Part shown: positions 14,507-20,193 of the stretch, piece after piece
Numbering within the stretch: position 1 is the stretch's first letter
How the letters are laid out: each line of letters opens with the position of its first letter
IMG/VR virus record: IMGVR_UViG_3300022745_000162
Span: 1 to 20,193 of that record
Reading direction: 5' to 3' (one strand)
Length of the DNA stretch: 20,193 nt
Source: a virus
The notes under the pieces: model-generated
The model's input: the letters and a program-made list of their open reading frames with translations, nothing else
Database searches by the model: none
Told to the model about the DNA's origin: nothing
Translations under genes and position numbers: made by a program

Positions 14507-15280
14507 ATGTCAAAAGAGAAAGCCCCTGCCGCCGCTGCGGCTCCGTCCTGGCAAGACACGCTGCGTAAGGGGCGGCAGCAAGTGCCCCCGCGCGTGTGCA
14601 TCTACGGTGGACACGGGATCGGCAAGAGTACGCTGGCCTCCAAGTTCCCCGCACCCATCTTCATCAGCACTGAGGACGGGTTGGACTCGCTGGACGTGAC
14701 GAGCTTCCCGAAGGCGACCACGGTCAACGAGGTCGTGGAGAGCATCAAGACCCTCATCCGCGAGCCGCACGACTTCCGCACGCTGGTGATCGACTCGGTG
14801 GACTGGCTCGTCGAGCCGCTCATCATGTCCAACGTGGAGGGCTCGCACGAAGCTAAGGACCTGGCCTACGGCAAGGGGCAGATGCTCGTGGCGGAAGAGT
14901 TCCGGGAGATCCTCCAAGGGCTGGATGTGCTGCGCATCAAGCGCAACATGAACGTGGTGCTCATCGCTCACTCGGCGGTGGTCCGGTTTGAAGACCCCCG
15001 CACCGAGCCCTACGACCGCTACCAGCCCAAGCTGCCCAACCGCTGCAACGCACTGCTCATGGAGTGGGCGGACGTCCTCACGTTTGCCGCGTTCAAGGTC
15101 ATCATCAAGAAGAGCGACGCCGGGTTCAACAAGACCAAGGATCGCGGCGTGACCACCGGCGAGCGGCTGCTCCACTTTGTGGAGAACCCCGCCTACGTCG
15201 CCAAGAATCGCTACAACTGCCCCGACGAGGTCGAGATGACAATCGAAAACCTCGTCAACATTGTTCCCATCGCCAAGTAA
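14507..15280 (+). CDS. Sak4-like RecA-fold ATPase (recombination/annealing mediator)
   Basis: A 257-residue single-domain ATPase. Walker A is GGHGIGKST (34-42) and Walker B is TLVIDSVDW (92-100); IFISTEDGLD (51-60) and NVVLIAHSAVV follow the order seen in phage Sak4-type or AAA_24-like proteins. These are RecA-fold proteins found beside single-strand-binding proteins and nucleases and thought to promote single-strand annealing or strand exchange. The next gene encodes a DUF669 SSB-like protein, the usual partner. The N-terminus has a low-complexity Ala run. The start at 14507 has a clear AAAGGA site. A role in helicase loading cannot be excluded. Confidence 0.82.
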   Translation: MSKEKAPAAAAAPSWQDTLRKGRQQVPPRVCIYGGHGIGKSTLASKFPAPIFISTEDGLDSLDVTSFPKATTVNEVVESIKTLIREPHDFRTLVIDSVDWLVEPLIMSNVEGSHEAKDLAYGKGQMLVAEEFREILQGLDVLRIKRNMNVVLIAHSAVVRFEDPRTEPYDRYQPKLPNRCNALLMEWADVLTFAAFKVIIKKSDAGFNKTKDRGVTTGERLLHFVENPAYVAKNRYNCPDEVEMTIENLVNIVPIAK

Positions 15281-15296
15281 ACCTAGGAGATTCATC

Positions 15297-15794
15297 ATGG
15301 CCAAGTTCGGATTTTCCACTGAAGAGTACAACCCCGACACCCCCGTCAGCTACGACCCCGTGCCGGACGGTGAGTACACGCTCAAGTGCCTGGAGGCGGA
15401 GGAGAAGACCACCTCCGCCGGCACCGGCAGCTACATCAAGGCTAAGTTCGAGATCACCAAGGGTGAGTACGCGGGCCGCTGGGTGTGGCAGAACTTCAAC
15501 GTCAACAACCCCAGCGAGAAGGCCCAGCGCATCGGGCGCCAGCAGCTGGTGGCCTGGGCTACCGCCTGCGGCAAGCCCGACGCCGACGACACCGACCGCC
15601 TGCTGGACAAGCCCTTCCGCGCCGCAGTGAGCATCGAGAAGGGCACCGGGGGCTACGCGGACAGCAATCGCATCAAGGCGTTCCTGTACGAGTCGGCCCC
15701 GCCCGCCGCTGAGGCTAAGGCTACGCCGGCTCCGCGCACCGCGAGTGCGAAGCCCGCCGCCCGCGCCCCTGCCAGCGCGAACCCCTGGGACTGA
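15297..15794 (+). CDS. DUF669-type single-stranded DNA-binding protein
   Basis: A 165-residue protein of the DUF669 type, proposed to act as a phage single-strand DNA-binding protein. The core has PDGEYTLKCLEAEEKTT and SYIKAKFEITKGEYAG, then GRWVWQNFNV (an OB-fold-like beta segment). The C-terminal third is an Ala/Pro-rich linker ending in ANPWD, which resembles the flexible acidic-tipped tail of SSBs. ATG 15297 was chosen for AGGAGA 6 nt upstream; an earlier in-frame ATG at 15261 lies inside the ATPase gene and lacks support. It would coat ssDNA for the Sak4-like ATPase encoded 16 nt upstream. Confidence 0.8.
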   Translation: MAKFGFSTEEYNPDTPVSYDPVPDGEYTLKCLEAEEKTTSAGTGSYIKAKFEITKGEYAGRWVWQNFNVNNPSEKAQRIGRQQLVAWATACGKPDADDTDRLLDKPFRAAVSIEKGTGGYADSNRIKAFLYESAPPAAEAKATPAPRTASAKPAARAPASANPWD

Positions 15795-15797
15795 GCG

Positions 15798-16253
15798 ATG
15801 AGCAACTTTCAACGCACTGCGGCGTGGCTCCGGGCCTGTGGCAAGGAGCCGAGCATGGAGTCGTTGTCTGTGCAGATCGGGTGCCACATTGAGGAGTTCT
15901 GCGAGTTCCTGAGTGTGCTCCGGTCTGACAGCGAGGGTTACGCCCTCCTGTTGCAACGCACCGTAACGGACTTGGAGTGGTTCGCCATCAAGTTGAAGAA
16001 GCGCGAGCAATCGGTCTACGTGCCGATCCACCTGCGCGCGGACCTGCTGGATGCGCTCTGCGACTCCGAAGTCACGGGCAACGGGGTGGCCTACCTAGCC
16101 GACATGGACAAGCCGGGGGCCGACGAGGTCGTCCTGCAGTCCAACGACGACAAGCTGGTCGACGGCAAGCCGGTCATCTTGGAGGGCGGCAAGATCGGCA
16201 AGCCCGAGGGCTGGAAGGCTCCCGACCTACGACAGTTCGTCAACCGGAGCTGA
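15798..16253 (+). CDS. MazG/PRA-PH-like nucleotide pyrophosphohydrolase
   Basis: A 151-residue all-alpha protein. Residues 21-38 (ESLSVQIGCHIEEFCEFL) carry the EExxE metal-binding helix. Residues 85-104 have DALCDSEVTGNGVAYLADMD, the second acidic helix. DEVVLQSNDDKLVDGKPVI and GKIGKPEGWKAPDL near the C-terminus match the loop-and-tail seen in phage MazG-like proteins. These enzymes cleave NTPs or dNTPs to monophosphates and pyrophosphate. In this phage it could remove dUTP or dTTP that compete with 5-hmdUTP, or act on host alarmones as proposed for some MazG proteins; neither is shown by sequence. It begins 3 nt after the preceding stop. Confidence 0.75.
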   Translation: MSNFQRTAAWLRACGKEPSMESLSVQIGCHIEEFCEFLSVLRSDSEGYALLLQRTVTDLEWFAIKLKKREQSVYVPIHLRADLLDALCDSEVTGNGVAYLADMDKPGADEVVLQSNDDKLVDGKPVILEGGKIGKPEGWKAPDLRQFVNRS

Positions 16254-16256
16254 ACC

Positions 16257-17099
16257 ATGGCTGCAATCCCACCCAAGCCCGAGCAGCAGATCATTGATCG
16301 TGTCTACTCGGCCTACGAGCGCGAGAAGAGCGCAGCCAGCCCGGACATGTACCTGGGTCGGCTGGGCTCCTCGTTCATCGGCGAAGAGTGCGTGCGCAAC
16401 ATCTGGCTGGAGTGGCGGGGGTTCGCCCGTAAGCAGTTCCCGGGCCGGATGCTGCGACTGTTCGAGACCGGTCACCATCAAGAGTCCCGCGTGGTGTCGG
16501 ACTTGCGCCGCGCGGGGTTCGCCACGTGGGACAAGACCGAGACCGGGGAGCAGTACGAGTGGCGCGACGAGACCGGCCATTTCGTCACCAAGATCGACGG
16601 CATCATCAAGGGTGTGCCGGAGAGCGACAAGCCTCACCTGCTCGAGATCAAGACGCACAACAAGAACTCCTTCAGCACACTGACCAAGAAGGGCGTGCAG
16701 GAAGCCAAACCCCTGCACTACGCTCAGATGCAGATCAGCATGGCGCTGGGAGGGTTCAGCCGGGGACTGTACGTCTCGGTGTGCAAGGACGACGAGCAGC
16801 TGCACGTTGAGCGCGTGCGGGAAGACCCCGCCACCCAGCAGCAGCTGAAGCAGAAGATCATCAAGCTGGTCGATGCTCGGCTGCGCCCTGCGGGCATTAG
16901 CGACGACGGCAACAGCTACGGCTGCAAGTTCTGCGACATGCGGGCGGTGTGTTTGCGCGAGGAGCCGCCCGTCCGGCAATGCCGCAGCTGCAGCATGTGT
17001 TCCCCCGGGCCGGAAGGCACCTGGGTGTGCGGGCTGACGTCCTCCACGCTGTCGCTGGACCAGCAACGCGCGGCTTGCGACGAGTACGAGGCACTATGA
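16257..17099 (+). CDS. PD-(D/E)XK exonuclease, Cas4/RecB-like, with C-terminal cysteine cluster
   Basis: A 280-residue nuclease. The PD-(D/E)XK core is visible as GRLGSSFIGEECVRNIWLEW at the N-terminus, FETGHHQE (69-76), KIDGII with Asp114, LLEIKTHN with Glu130 and Lys132, and AQMQISM (156-162) as the RecB-family Q motif. The C-terminal part has Cys223, Cys226 and Cys232, then CRSCSMC (242-248) and Cys258, enough for an iron-sulfur cluster, a zinc finger, or both. Together with the SSB-like protein and Sak4-like ATPase it probably supplies end resection for phage recombination. Its stop overlaps the resolvase start (ATGA). Confidence 0.86.
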   Translation: MAAIPPKPEQQIIDRVYSAYEREKSAASPDMYLGRLGSSFIGEECVRNIWLEWRGFARKQFPGRMLRLFETGHHQESRVVSDLRRAGFATWDKTETGEQYEWRDETGHFVTKIDGIIKGVPESDKPHLLEIKTHNKNSFSTLTKKGVQEAKPLHYAQMQISMALGGFSRGLYVSVCKDDEQLHVERVREDPATQQQLKQKIIKLVDARLRPAGISDDGNSYGCKFCDMRAVCLREEPPVRQCRSCSMCSPGPEGTWVCGLTSSTLSLDQQRAACDEYEAL

Positions 17100-17572
17100 T
17101 CACCATCGGCGTGGACCCCGGGCTCAGCGGTGCCGTCGGCGTGCTCTCTGACGGCAAATTCGTAGCCGTAGAGGACATGCCCACGGTGGTCAAGGGCTCC
17201 GGCAGTGTCAAGAACGAAGTCGACCCTGCGGGGCTCATCGCGCTGCTGCGCAAGTACGCCCCGGCGGACGACTCAGTGGCCGTCGCGTTGGAGCGTGTGA
17301 ACGCAATGCCCGGGCAGGGGGTCTCCTCGATCTTCAGCCTGGGGGACAGTTTCGGCTGTGCCCGGTCGGCCATCGCGGCTTGCAGGTTCGCGACGTACTA
17401 CATCACCCCCGCGCAGTGGAAGAAGTCATTCGGGCTCACCAGCGACAAGGAACTCAGCCGTGCCTTGGCGGTGCGGCTGTACCCGGAAGCCCCGCTGCAC
17501 CTGAAGAAACACTCCGACCGGGCCGAGGCTCTGCTGCTCGCCCGGTGGCTACACGAAACCTGGTACAAATGA
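17096..17572 (+). CDS. RuvC-like Holliday junction resolvase
   Basis: A 158-residue RNase H-fold nuclease of the RuvC type. GVDPGLSGAVGVL (5-17) supplies the first Asp (Asp7), VAVALERVNAMPGQG (61-75) the Glu (Glu66), and KKHSDRAEALLLARW (137-151) the C-terminal His/Asp site (Asp141). RuvC-like phage enzymes cut four-way junctions and branched DNA before packaging. ATG 17096 overlaps the preceding stop as ATGA and directly precedes the first beta strand, so this start is firm. It is the last gene before the second promoter cassette. Confidence 0.9.
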   Translation: MITIGVDPGLSGAVGVLSDGKFVAVEDMPTVVKGSGSVKNEVDPAGLIALLRKYAPADDSVAVALERVNAMPGQGVSSIFSLGDSFGCARSAIAACRFATYYITPAQWKKSFGLTSDKELSRALAVRLYPEAPLHLKKHSDRAEALLLARWLHETWYK

Positions 17573-17577
17573 CTCGC

Positions 17578-17612
17578 CCCGGCTCCGATTGCTTTTCACA
17601 ATCGGAGCCGGG
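17578..17612. promoter_or_regulatory. Perfect 14-bp inverted repeat containing operator-like dyad 3
   Basis: CCCGGCTCCGATTG (17578-17591) and its exact complement (17599-17612) flank a 7-nt loop CTTTTCA. The inner GATTG-N7-CAATC (17587-17603) is the same dyad as at 3964. It begins 5 nt after the resolvase stop. The RNA hairpin would be strong, but no T-run follows, so a Rho-independent terminator is possible only in a loose sense. Confidence 0.6.
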
Positions 17613-17616
17613 ACGC

Positions 17617-17633
17617 GATTGAAAAATACAATC
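17617..17633. promoter_or_regulatory. Operator-like dyad 4 (GATTG-N7-CAATC)
   Basis: Perfect arms around AAAAATA, identical in centre to dyad 2 and again 30 bp from its partner. Its centre (17625) lies about 43 bp upstream of the inferred start near 17668, as in the first cassette. Confidence 0.6.
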
Positions 17634-17655
17634 GGCTGAACGCGGAATCGTCAAC

Positions 17656-17682
17656 TATAGTTCGTTCACGGTCGCGAGACCG
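17656..17682 (+). promoter_or_regulatory. Second early-type promoter with 5'-terminal GNRA hairpin
   Basis: TATAGT (17656-17661) is the -10 candidate; the -35 region is poor. The start near 17668 would place CGGTC (17669-17673), loop GCGA, GACCG (17678-17682) at the mRNA 5' end. From the dyad through the leader this cassette is nearly identical to 3994-4085, including CTGAACGCGGAAT and TTCGTTCACGGT. Confidence 0.6.
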
Positions 17683-17684
17683 CA

Positions 17685-17708
17685 ATAACTGAATAACTGG
17701 AGAGAAAC
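17685..17708 (+). promoter_or_regulatory. Repeated leader and ribosome binding site (copy D)
   Basis: ATAACTGAATAACTGGAGA then GAAAC precedes ATG 17709. The first 19 nt are identical to copy A at 4062. Confidence 0.6.
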
Positions 17709-18026
17709 ATGAGCATCAGCACACAACACACGCCGGGGCCGTGGCTCCTAAACACGCAGTACGCCGACATTGAAGTCCGTGGCCCTGCGGACAGCGGCGT
17801 GCTCATCGCAACGATGGCACCGTGGGGAGATGCCGCCGATGCGCCGAGCCCGCAAGCGGCCAACGCCCGTCTGATCGCTGCGGCCCCGGAGTTGTTGAAG
17901 ACTCTTGTCGGCCTCTTGGACTCGATGGCTGAAATCCGTTCTGGCGACTTCGTCATCGCCCGCGATAGCGTCTGGCTCGACGCAGCAGAATCCGTTATCG
18001 CCAAGGCCACCGGGAGCGCGGCATGA
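17709..18026 (+). CDS. Small phage accessory protein (HTPGPW...ANARLIAAAPELL type)
   Basis: A 105-residue protein of a widespread but uncharacterised phage/prophage type. It shows the usual N-terminal HTPGPWLLN (7-15), a central beta segment (GVLIATMAPWG) and the strongly conserved helix ANARLIAAAPELLKTLVGLLD (51-71), followed by WLDAAESVIAKA. It is the first gene behind the second promoter cassette and ends in an ATGA overlap with the next gene. No catalytic residues are evident. Confidence 0.78.
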   Translation: MSISTQHTPGPWLLNTQYADIEVRGPADSGVLIATMAPWGDAADAPSPQAANARLIAAAPELLKTLVGLLDSMAEIRSGDFVIARDSVWLDAAESVIAKATGSAA

Positions 18027-18649
18027 CCCGCCGCCACGTTATATGGTCCGAAGACGAACGCGACATCCTCCGCAAGGAGATGACGCGGCTCATCGTGGCG
18101 GCCTACCCACGGCACTACTCCTCCCGGGAGCTTGTCCGCGAATCCCAGCAGGTGTTGCCCTCGGACCGCCGTCGGCCCATCTACGGCAACACCATCGCCA
18201 CCCTGCTCCCGCTCATCGAGTCCGCCCGGGGTCAGGCGATCGCTTGTCGCCTGAATCAGCCGCCGAAAATTCAGCCGGTGCCGACGCTCGAACCCGTGCA
18301 GGAGGAGCCCGCACAACCCCCTGCAACTCCGCATGAGATGCTCCTAGGGGCGCTGTTCGAGAATCTGGTCGACCTCCTGGCCGACCGCATCATCATGCGC
18401 GTGCTGGATGCGCTGCCCCGGGAGGCCGCACCCGAAGCCAAGTTCCAGCGGCACCACACCCCCTGGCAGCAGGAGCAAGGTAAGCCGGACCTGCGCCCCG
18501 GGGTGTTGGTCATCGGGCTGCTGGATTCGCAGGTCAGGTTCGCGGCCGACCGCCACCCGGGGCTGGACCTGACGTTCCTGACCGCGGAGGGGGCCGCGCA
18601 GCGCCACCAGGTGCGCCGTGCTCACACCGTGCTCACACCGTGCTCATGA
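18023..18649 (+). pseudogene. Accessory phage protein, apparently truncated by an 11-bp duplication frameshift
   Basis: Open frame of 208 codons starting by ATGA overlap with the previous gene. The N-terminus (VIWSEDERDILRKEMTRLIVA) looks like a small helical DNA-binding or adaptor unit, a Pro-rich linker follows (about 80-105), and the C-terminal part has the alpha/beta stretch PGVLVIGLLDSQVRFAADRH. The frame ends at TGA 18647-18649 just after a tandem duplication of GTGCTCACACC. Removing one copy joins it to the frame at 18646-18777 and gives a protein of 247 residues that continues HTVLMTRFISHAA. It may be a broken gene, a phase-variable gene, two coupled polypeptides, or an assembly error. 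Function unknown. Confidence 0.65.
18618..18639 (+). repeat. 11-bp tandem duplication (GTGCTCACACC x2)
   Basis: Two perfect copies at 18618-18628 and 18629-18639, followed by a partial third (GTGCTCA, 18640-18646). Eleven is not a multiple of three, so the duplication shifts the reading frame of the surrounding gene. Confidence 0.9.
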
Positions 18650-18777
18650 CCCGATTCATCAGTCATGCTGCCCAGGAGGTCTACCGCAAGGCTCCGACTC
18701 ACCTACACTACTGCAACGGGGGTCTGACGGACCTATCCGCCTTGCTGGGTAGCATCGAGCGAGGAGAACTGACATGA
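18646..18777 (+). pseudogene. C-terminal fragment of the frameshifted 18023 gene
   Basis: Forty-three codons starting with ATG 18646, which overlaps the TGA of the upstream frame. The reading (MTRFISHAAQEVYRK, then HLHYCNGGLTDLSALLGSI) is protein-like and ends with an ATGA overlap on the next gene, the normal junction in this genome. This supports it being the original 3' end of the 18023 gene. It might still be made separately by reinitiation at the ATGA. It fills the otherwise empty 124 bp before 18774. Confidence 0.6.
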
Positions 18778-19091
18778 CAATCCCTTACGACCATGTGATA
18801 GACTTGGCACAGCTGGCCGACGCTGCGCTGCCCGGGGCGCGTTGCGCTTACAAGGTTGAGGCGGCTTACTTCCGCTCGGCGGCTGCGGTTGCGAGCCAGC
18901 AGGTCAACTACGACTTTGCGGCCTCCCTGCTGCGGGACACCATCCGCTACTCGCTGCAGGACCGCACTGATCCCGAATCTATCGAGCTGCGTGCCCGATT
19001 CCGCATGCTGGAGGCAGTTGAGCGCCGGGAGCAGATCCGGGAAGAGCACGCCTACGGGTTCGACGGGCGGGAAGCCGAGGAGGACGTATGA
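18774..19091 (+). CDS. Small helical phage protein of unknown function
   Basis: A 105-residue hypothetical protein. It is mostly predicted helix, rich in Ala, Arg and Glu (for example VEAAYFRSAAAVASQQV and RARFRMLEAVERREQIREE), ending in an acidic tail (REAEEDV). ATG 18774 has AGGAG 7 nt upstream. It overlaps its neighbours by 4 nt on both sides (ATGA), so it belongs to the same accessory operon. No recognisable motif. Confidence 0.7.
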   Translation: MTIPYDHVIDLAQLADAALPGARCAYKVEAAYFRSAAAVASQQVNYDFAASLLRDTIRYSLQDRTDPESIELRARFRMLEAVERREQIREEHAYGFDGREAEEDV

Positions 19092-19423
19092 ACAACCCTT
19101 GGGCGGGATTGCTACCCCAAGCTGTGCAGCCCGCGCCGGTTGCGTTCAGGGTGGGTCCGACCCGCACAGATCAGCTCCGTACGCTACTCATGGAGCGGGG
19201 TCCGTTGAGCACCGCGCAGATCGTTCGCGCTCTGCCGGAAGCTGCACCCACTACGGCGTGGGTTACTGCGCTGCTCGCGCCAGACATCAAGCGAGGGTAC
19301 GTCTACAAGCACGAGGGCAAGTGGCGCCTCGCTGCCGACTACGACCCTCGCCTGCCACGAAAAGTGCAGAACGCCATCACGCTGCTGCGGCAGCACGGAT
19401 ACACAGTAAGGAGAGAAGCATGA
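19088..19423 (+). CDS. Putative winged-helix DNA-binding phage protein
   Basis: A 111-residue protein. After a Pro-rich start, residues 26-48 (RTDQLRTLLMERGPLSTAQIVRA) have the look of the first helices of a winged helix-turn-helix, followed by a possible recognition helix (TTAWVTALLA) and a wing-like beta hairpin (GYVYKHEGKWRLA, 77-89). It could be a small transcriptional regulator and is a candidate reader of the repeated dyads, though nothing links them directly. The start has GAGGAGGA just upstream, with ATGA overlaps on both sides. Confidence 0.62.
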   Translation: MNNPWAGLLPQAVQPAPVAFRVGPTRTDQLRTLLMERGPLSTAQIVRALPEAAPTTAWVTALLAPDIKRGYVYKHEGKWRLAADYDPRLPRKVQNAITLLRQHGYTVRREA

Positions 19424-19734
19424 TCAAGCACGCAGAAATCATCCGCGCCATCCTTGATGGCAAGACGGTGCAACTCAAGAGCCACGAAGGGAAGTGGGTT
19501 ACCCAGGCAGGTTCACCGGATCTTCTGATTGCGCTCATCCTGCGGTACCCCGACGACGGATGGCGCATCAAGCCGGAGCCGGTGGTGAGCTGGGCACCCG
19601 TGTGGAACAACGACCGCGCCGGAGAATCTCGCCCTGCTCGCGCCGTCGGAAATTTCGCGGATAACCCCATCCAATGGCTCCGTCTGGAGTTCCTCGACGG
19701 CAAGTGCGTCTCCGTGTCGCTGGAGGACGCATGA
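19420..19734 (+). CDS. Small phage protein with WRIKPEP motif
   Basis: A 104-residue protein of a common uncharacterised phage type. The N-terminus has IIRAILDGKTVQ (7-18), a Trp a few residues on, and DDGWRIKPEPVVSW (45-58), a combination frequent in short phage proteins. A C-terminal beta segment (IQWLRLEFLDGKCVSVSLEDA) completes it. ATG 19420 has AAGGAGAG 5 nt upstream and an ATGA overlap, which makes it a better start than frames extending further upstream. Function unknown. Confidence 0.72.
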   Translation: MIKHAEIIRAILDGKTVQLKSHEGKWVTQAGSPDLLIALILRYPDDGWRIKPEPVVSWAPVWNNDRAGESRPARAVGNFADNPIQWLRLEFLDGKCVSVSLEDA

Positions 19735-19991
19735 CCCCGCTCCGCACCCAACGCGCCTGCGAGATCCGGGCCACGCTGCTCAGGGCAGCGGAGATTGCGC
19801 TGGACCCGTGGCAGTCAGGCGAGCGCGAAGGCCCTCTTACCGTGATCTGGCTGGCTACCGGAGACGACAACTGCACGATTTCACACAGCACGGTGGTGCG
19901 CAGCTATTTAGACAGCGTGGAGTGGTGCTACTACGACCGCCAGCGCAACTGCTGGGCCTTGCTTTTTGCCGCTGCGGCGGTGGAGGATTGA
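19731..19991 (+). CDS. Small phage protein of unknown function
   Basis: An 86-residue hypothetical protein. It has a basic N-terminal helix (RTQRACEIRATLLRAAEIAL), then short beta-like stretches (LTVIWLATGDD, VEWCYYDRQ, CWALLF). The start overlaps the preceding stop as ATGA, and the stop is 1 nt before the next ATG. I do not recognise it. Confidence 0.65.
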   Translation: MTPLRTQRACEIRATLLRAAEIALDPWQSGEREGPLTVIWLATGDDNCTISHSTVVRSYLDSVEWCYYDRQRNCWALLFAAAAVED

Positions 19992-19992
19992 T

Positions 19993-20193
19993 ATGAAGCA
20001 CCAGATCAAGCACATCAACGGGTCCGTCCTGTACGAGGCCGATATCCCGGATGACACGCCGAGCGGAATGGCTGTGCGGGTAGCTCTGGAGAATGCCACC
20101 AAGCGGGGGGCTTACCTGCAGGGGGCTGACCTGCGGTGGGCTGACCTGCAGGGGGCTGACCTGCGGTGGGCTGACCTGCGGGGGGCTTACCTG
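19993..20193 (+). CDS. Pentapeptide-repeat protein (partial, cut by right edge)
   Basis: The first 67 residues are visible. A short N-terminal region (MKHQIKHINGSVLYEADIP) with an ALENATKRG helix leads into tandem A(D/Y)L(Q/R)(G/W) pentapeptides: AYLQG, ADLRW, ADLQG, ADLRW, ADLRG, AYL, still continuing at the edge. Such repeats fold as a right-handed quadrilateral beta-helix; some members (Qnr, MfpA) mimic DNA and bind gyrase. The coding repeats are near-identical 15- and 30-bp DNA repeats, so copy number may vary between relatives. Its role here is unknown. Confidence 0.82.
   Translation, partial: MKHQIKHINGSVLYEADIPDDTPSGMAVRVALENATKRGAYLQGADLRWADLQGADLRWADLRGAYL

Noticed and set aside
17578-17612. 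The perfect 14-bp hairpin as a Rho-independent terminator of the recombination operon
   Set aside because: No run of T follows the stem, and its core is the same dyad found at 3964 and 3994 in a promoter setting, so a regulatory site explains it better. Some termination is still possible.
1-20193. tRNA genes, CRISPR arrays, insertion sequences, integrase and att sites
   Set aside because: Looked for on both strands by eye; no cloverleaf-like sequence, spaced repeat array, transposase or recombinase motif was seen. The tandem repeats present are explained by the 11-bp duplication and the pentapeptide coding repeats.

Overview
The window is part of the genome of a double-stranded DNA tailed phage (or a prophage of one), shown by its early, replication and recombination genes. 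Coding is dense, and genes are often joined by ATGA or GTGA overlaps. No host gene, tRNA, rRNA, CRISPR array or insertion sequence was seen. Codon use is strongly GC-rich and promoters have recognisable bacterial -10 boxes. This points to a high-GC Gram-negative host, and the gene content recalls hypermodified-DNA siphoviruses of the Pseudomonas M6/YuA kind. Host and taxonomy are inferences; no search was run.

Layout. (1) Positions 1-3894 form a leftward operon: an SF2 helicase, a small Cys-cluster protein, and a primase-polymerase fused to a RepA-like ATPase that runs off the left edge. (2) Positions 3895-4085 are a divergent control region with two copies of a 17-bp dyad, GATTG-N7-CAATC. 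Each sits about 43-44 bp upstream of the inferred start of one of two diverging promoters. (3) Positions 4086-5677 hold two paralogous early proteins around a small membrane protein. (4) Positions 5683-11324 are a thymidine hypermodification cluster: a fold-type II PLP enzyme, a small Cys/His protein, a DHH phosphoesterase, an amino acid:DNA transferase, a 5-hmdU DNA kinase, a separate 5-hmdU-kinase helical-domain protein, and a thymidylate-synthase-type dUMP hydroxymethylase. (5) Positions 11386-14479, behind their own promoter, hold an HD (YfbR-like) deoxynucleotidase, a DUF3310/T7 gp1.7-like nucleotide kinase, a family B DNA polymerase and a small protein. (6) Positions 14507-17572 are a recombination set (Sak4-like ATPase, DUF669 SSB-like protein, MazG-like pyrophosphohydrolase, PD-(D/E)XK nuclease, RuvC-like resolvase). 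(7) Positions 17573-17708 are a second copy of the dyad-promoter-hairpin-leader cassette, driving a run of small accessory genes that ends in a truncated pentapeptide-repeat protein.

How the genes work together. The hydroxymethylase would make 5-hmdUMP. The HD nucleotidase, the gp1.7-like kinase and the MazG-like enzyme would reshape the nucleotide pool. PolB would incorporate 5-hmdU, the DNA kinase would activate it in DNA, the transferase would attach an amino acid, and the PLP enzyme would process the adduct. A fold-type II PLP enzyme, with no radical SAM protein or flavin lyase in view, makes this a candidate for an undescribed thymidine modification.

Other points: the two matching control cassettes also carry a hairpin with a GNRA tetraloop at the inferred mRNA 5' end, and an 11-bp tandem duplication near 18618 splits one accessory gene by frameshift.
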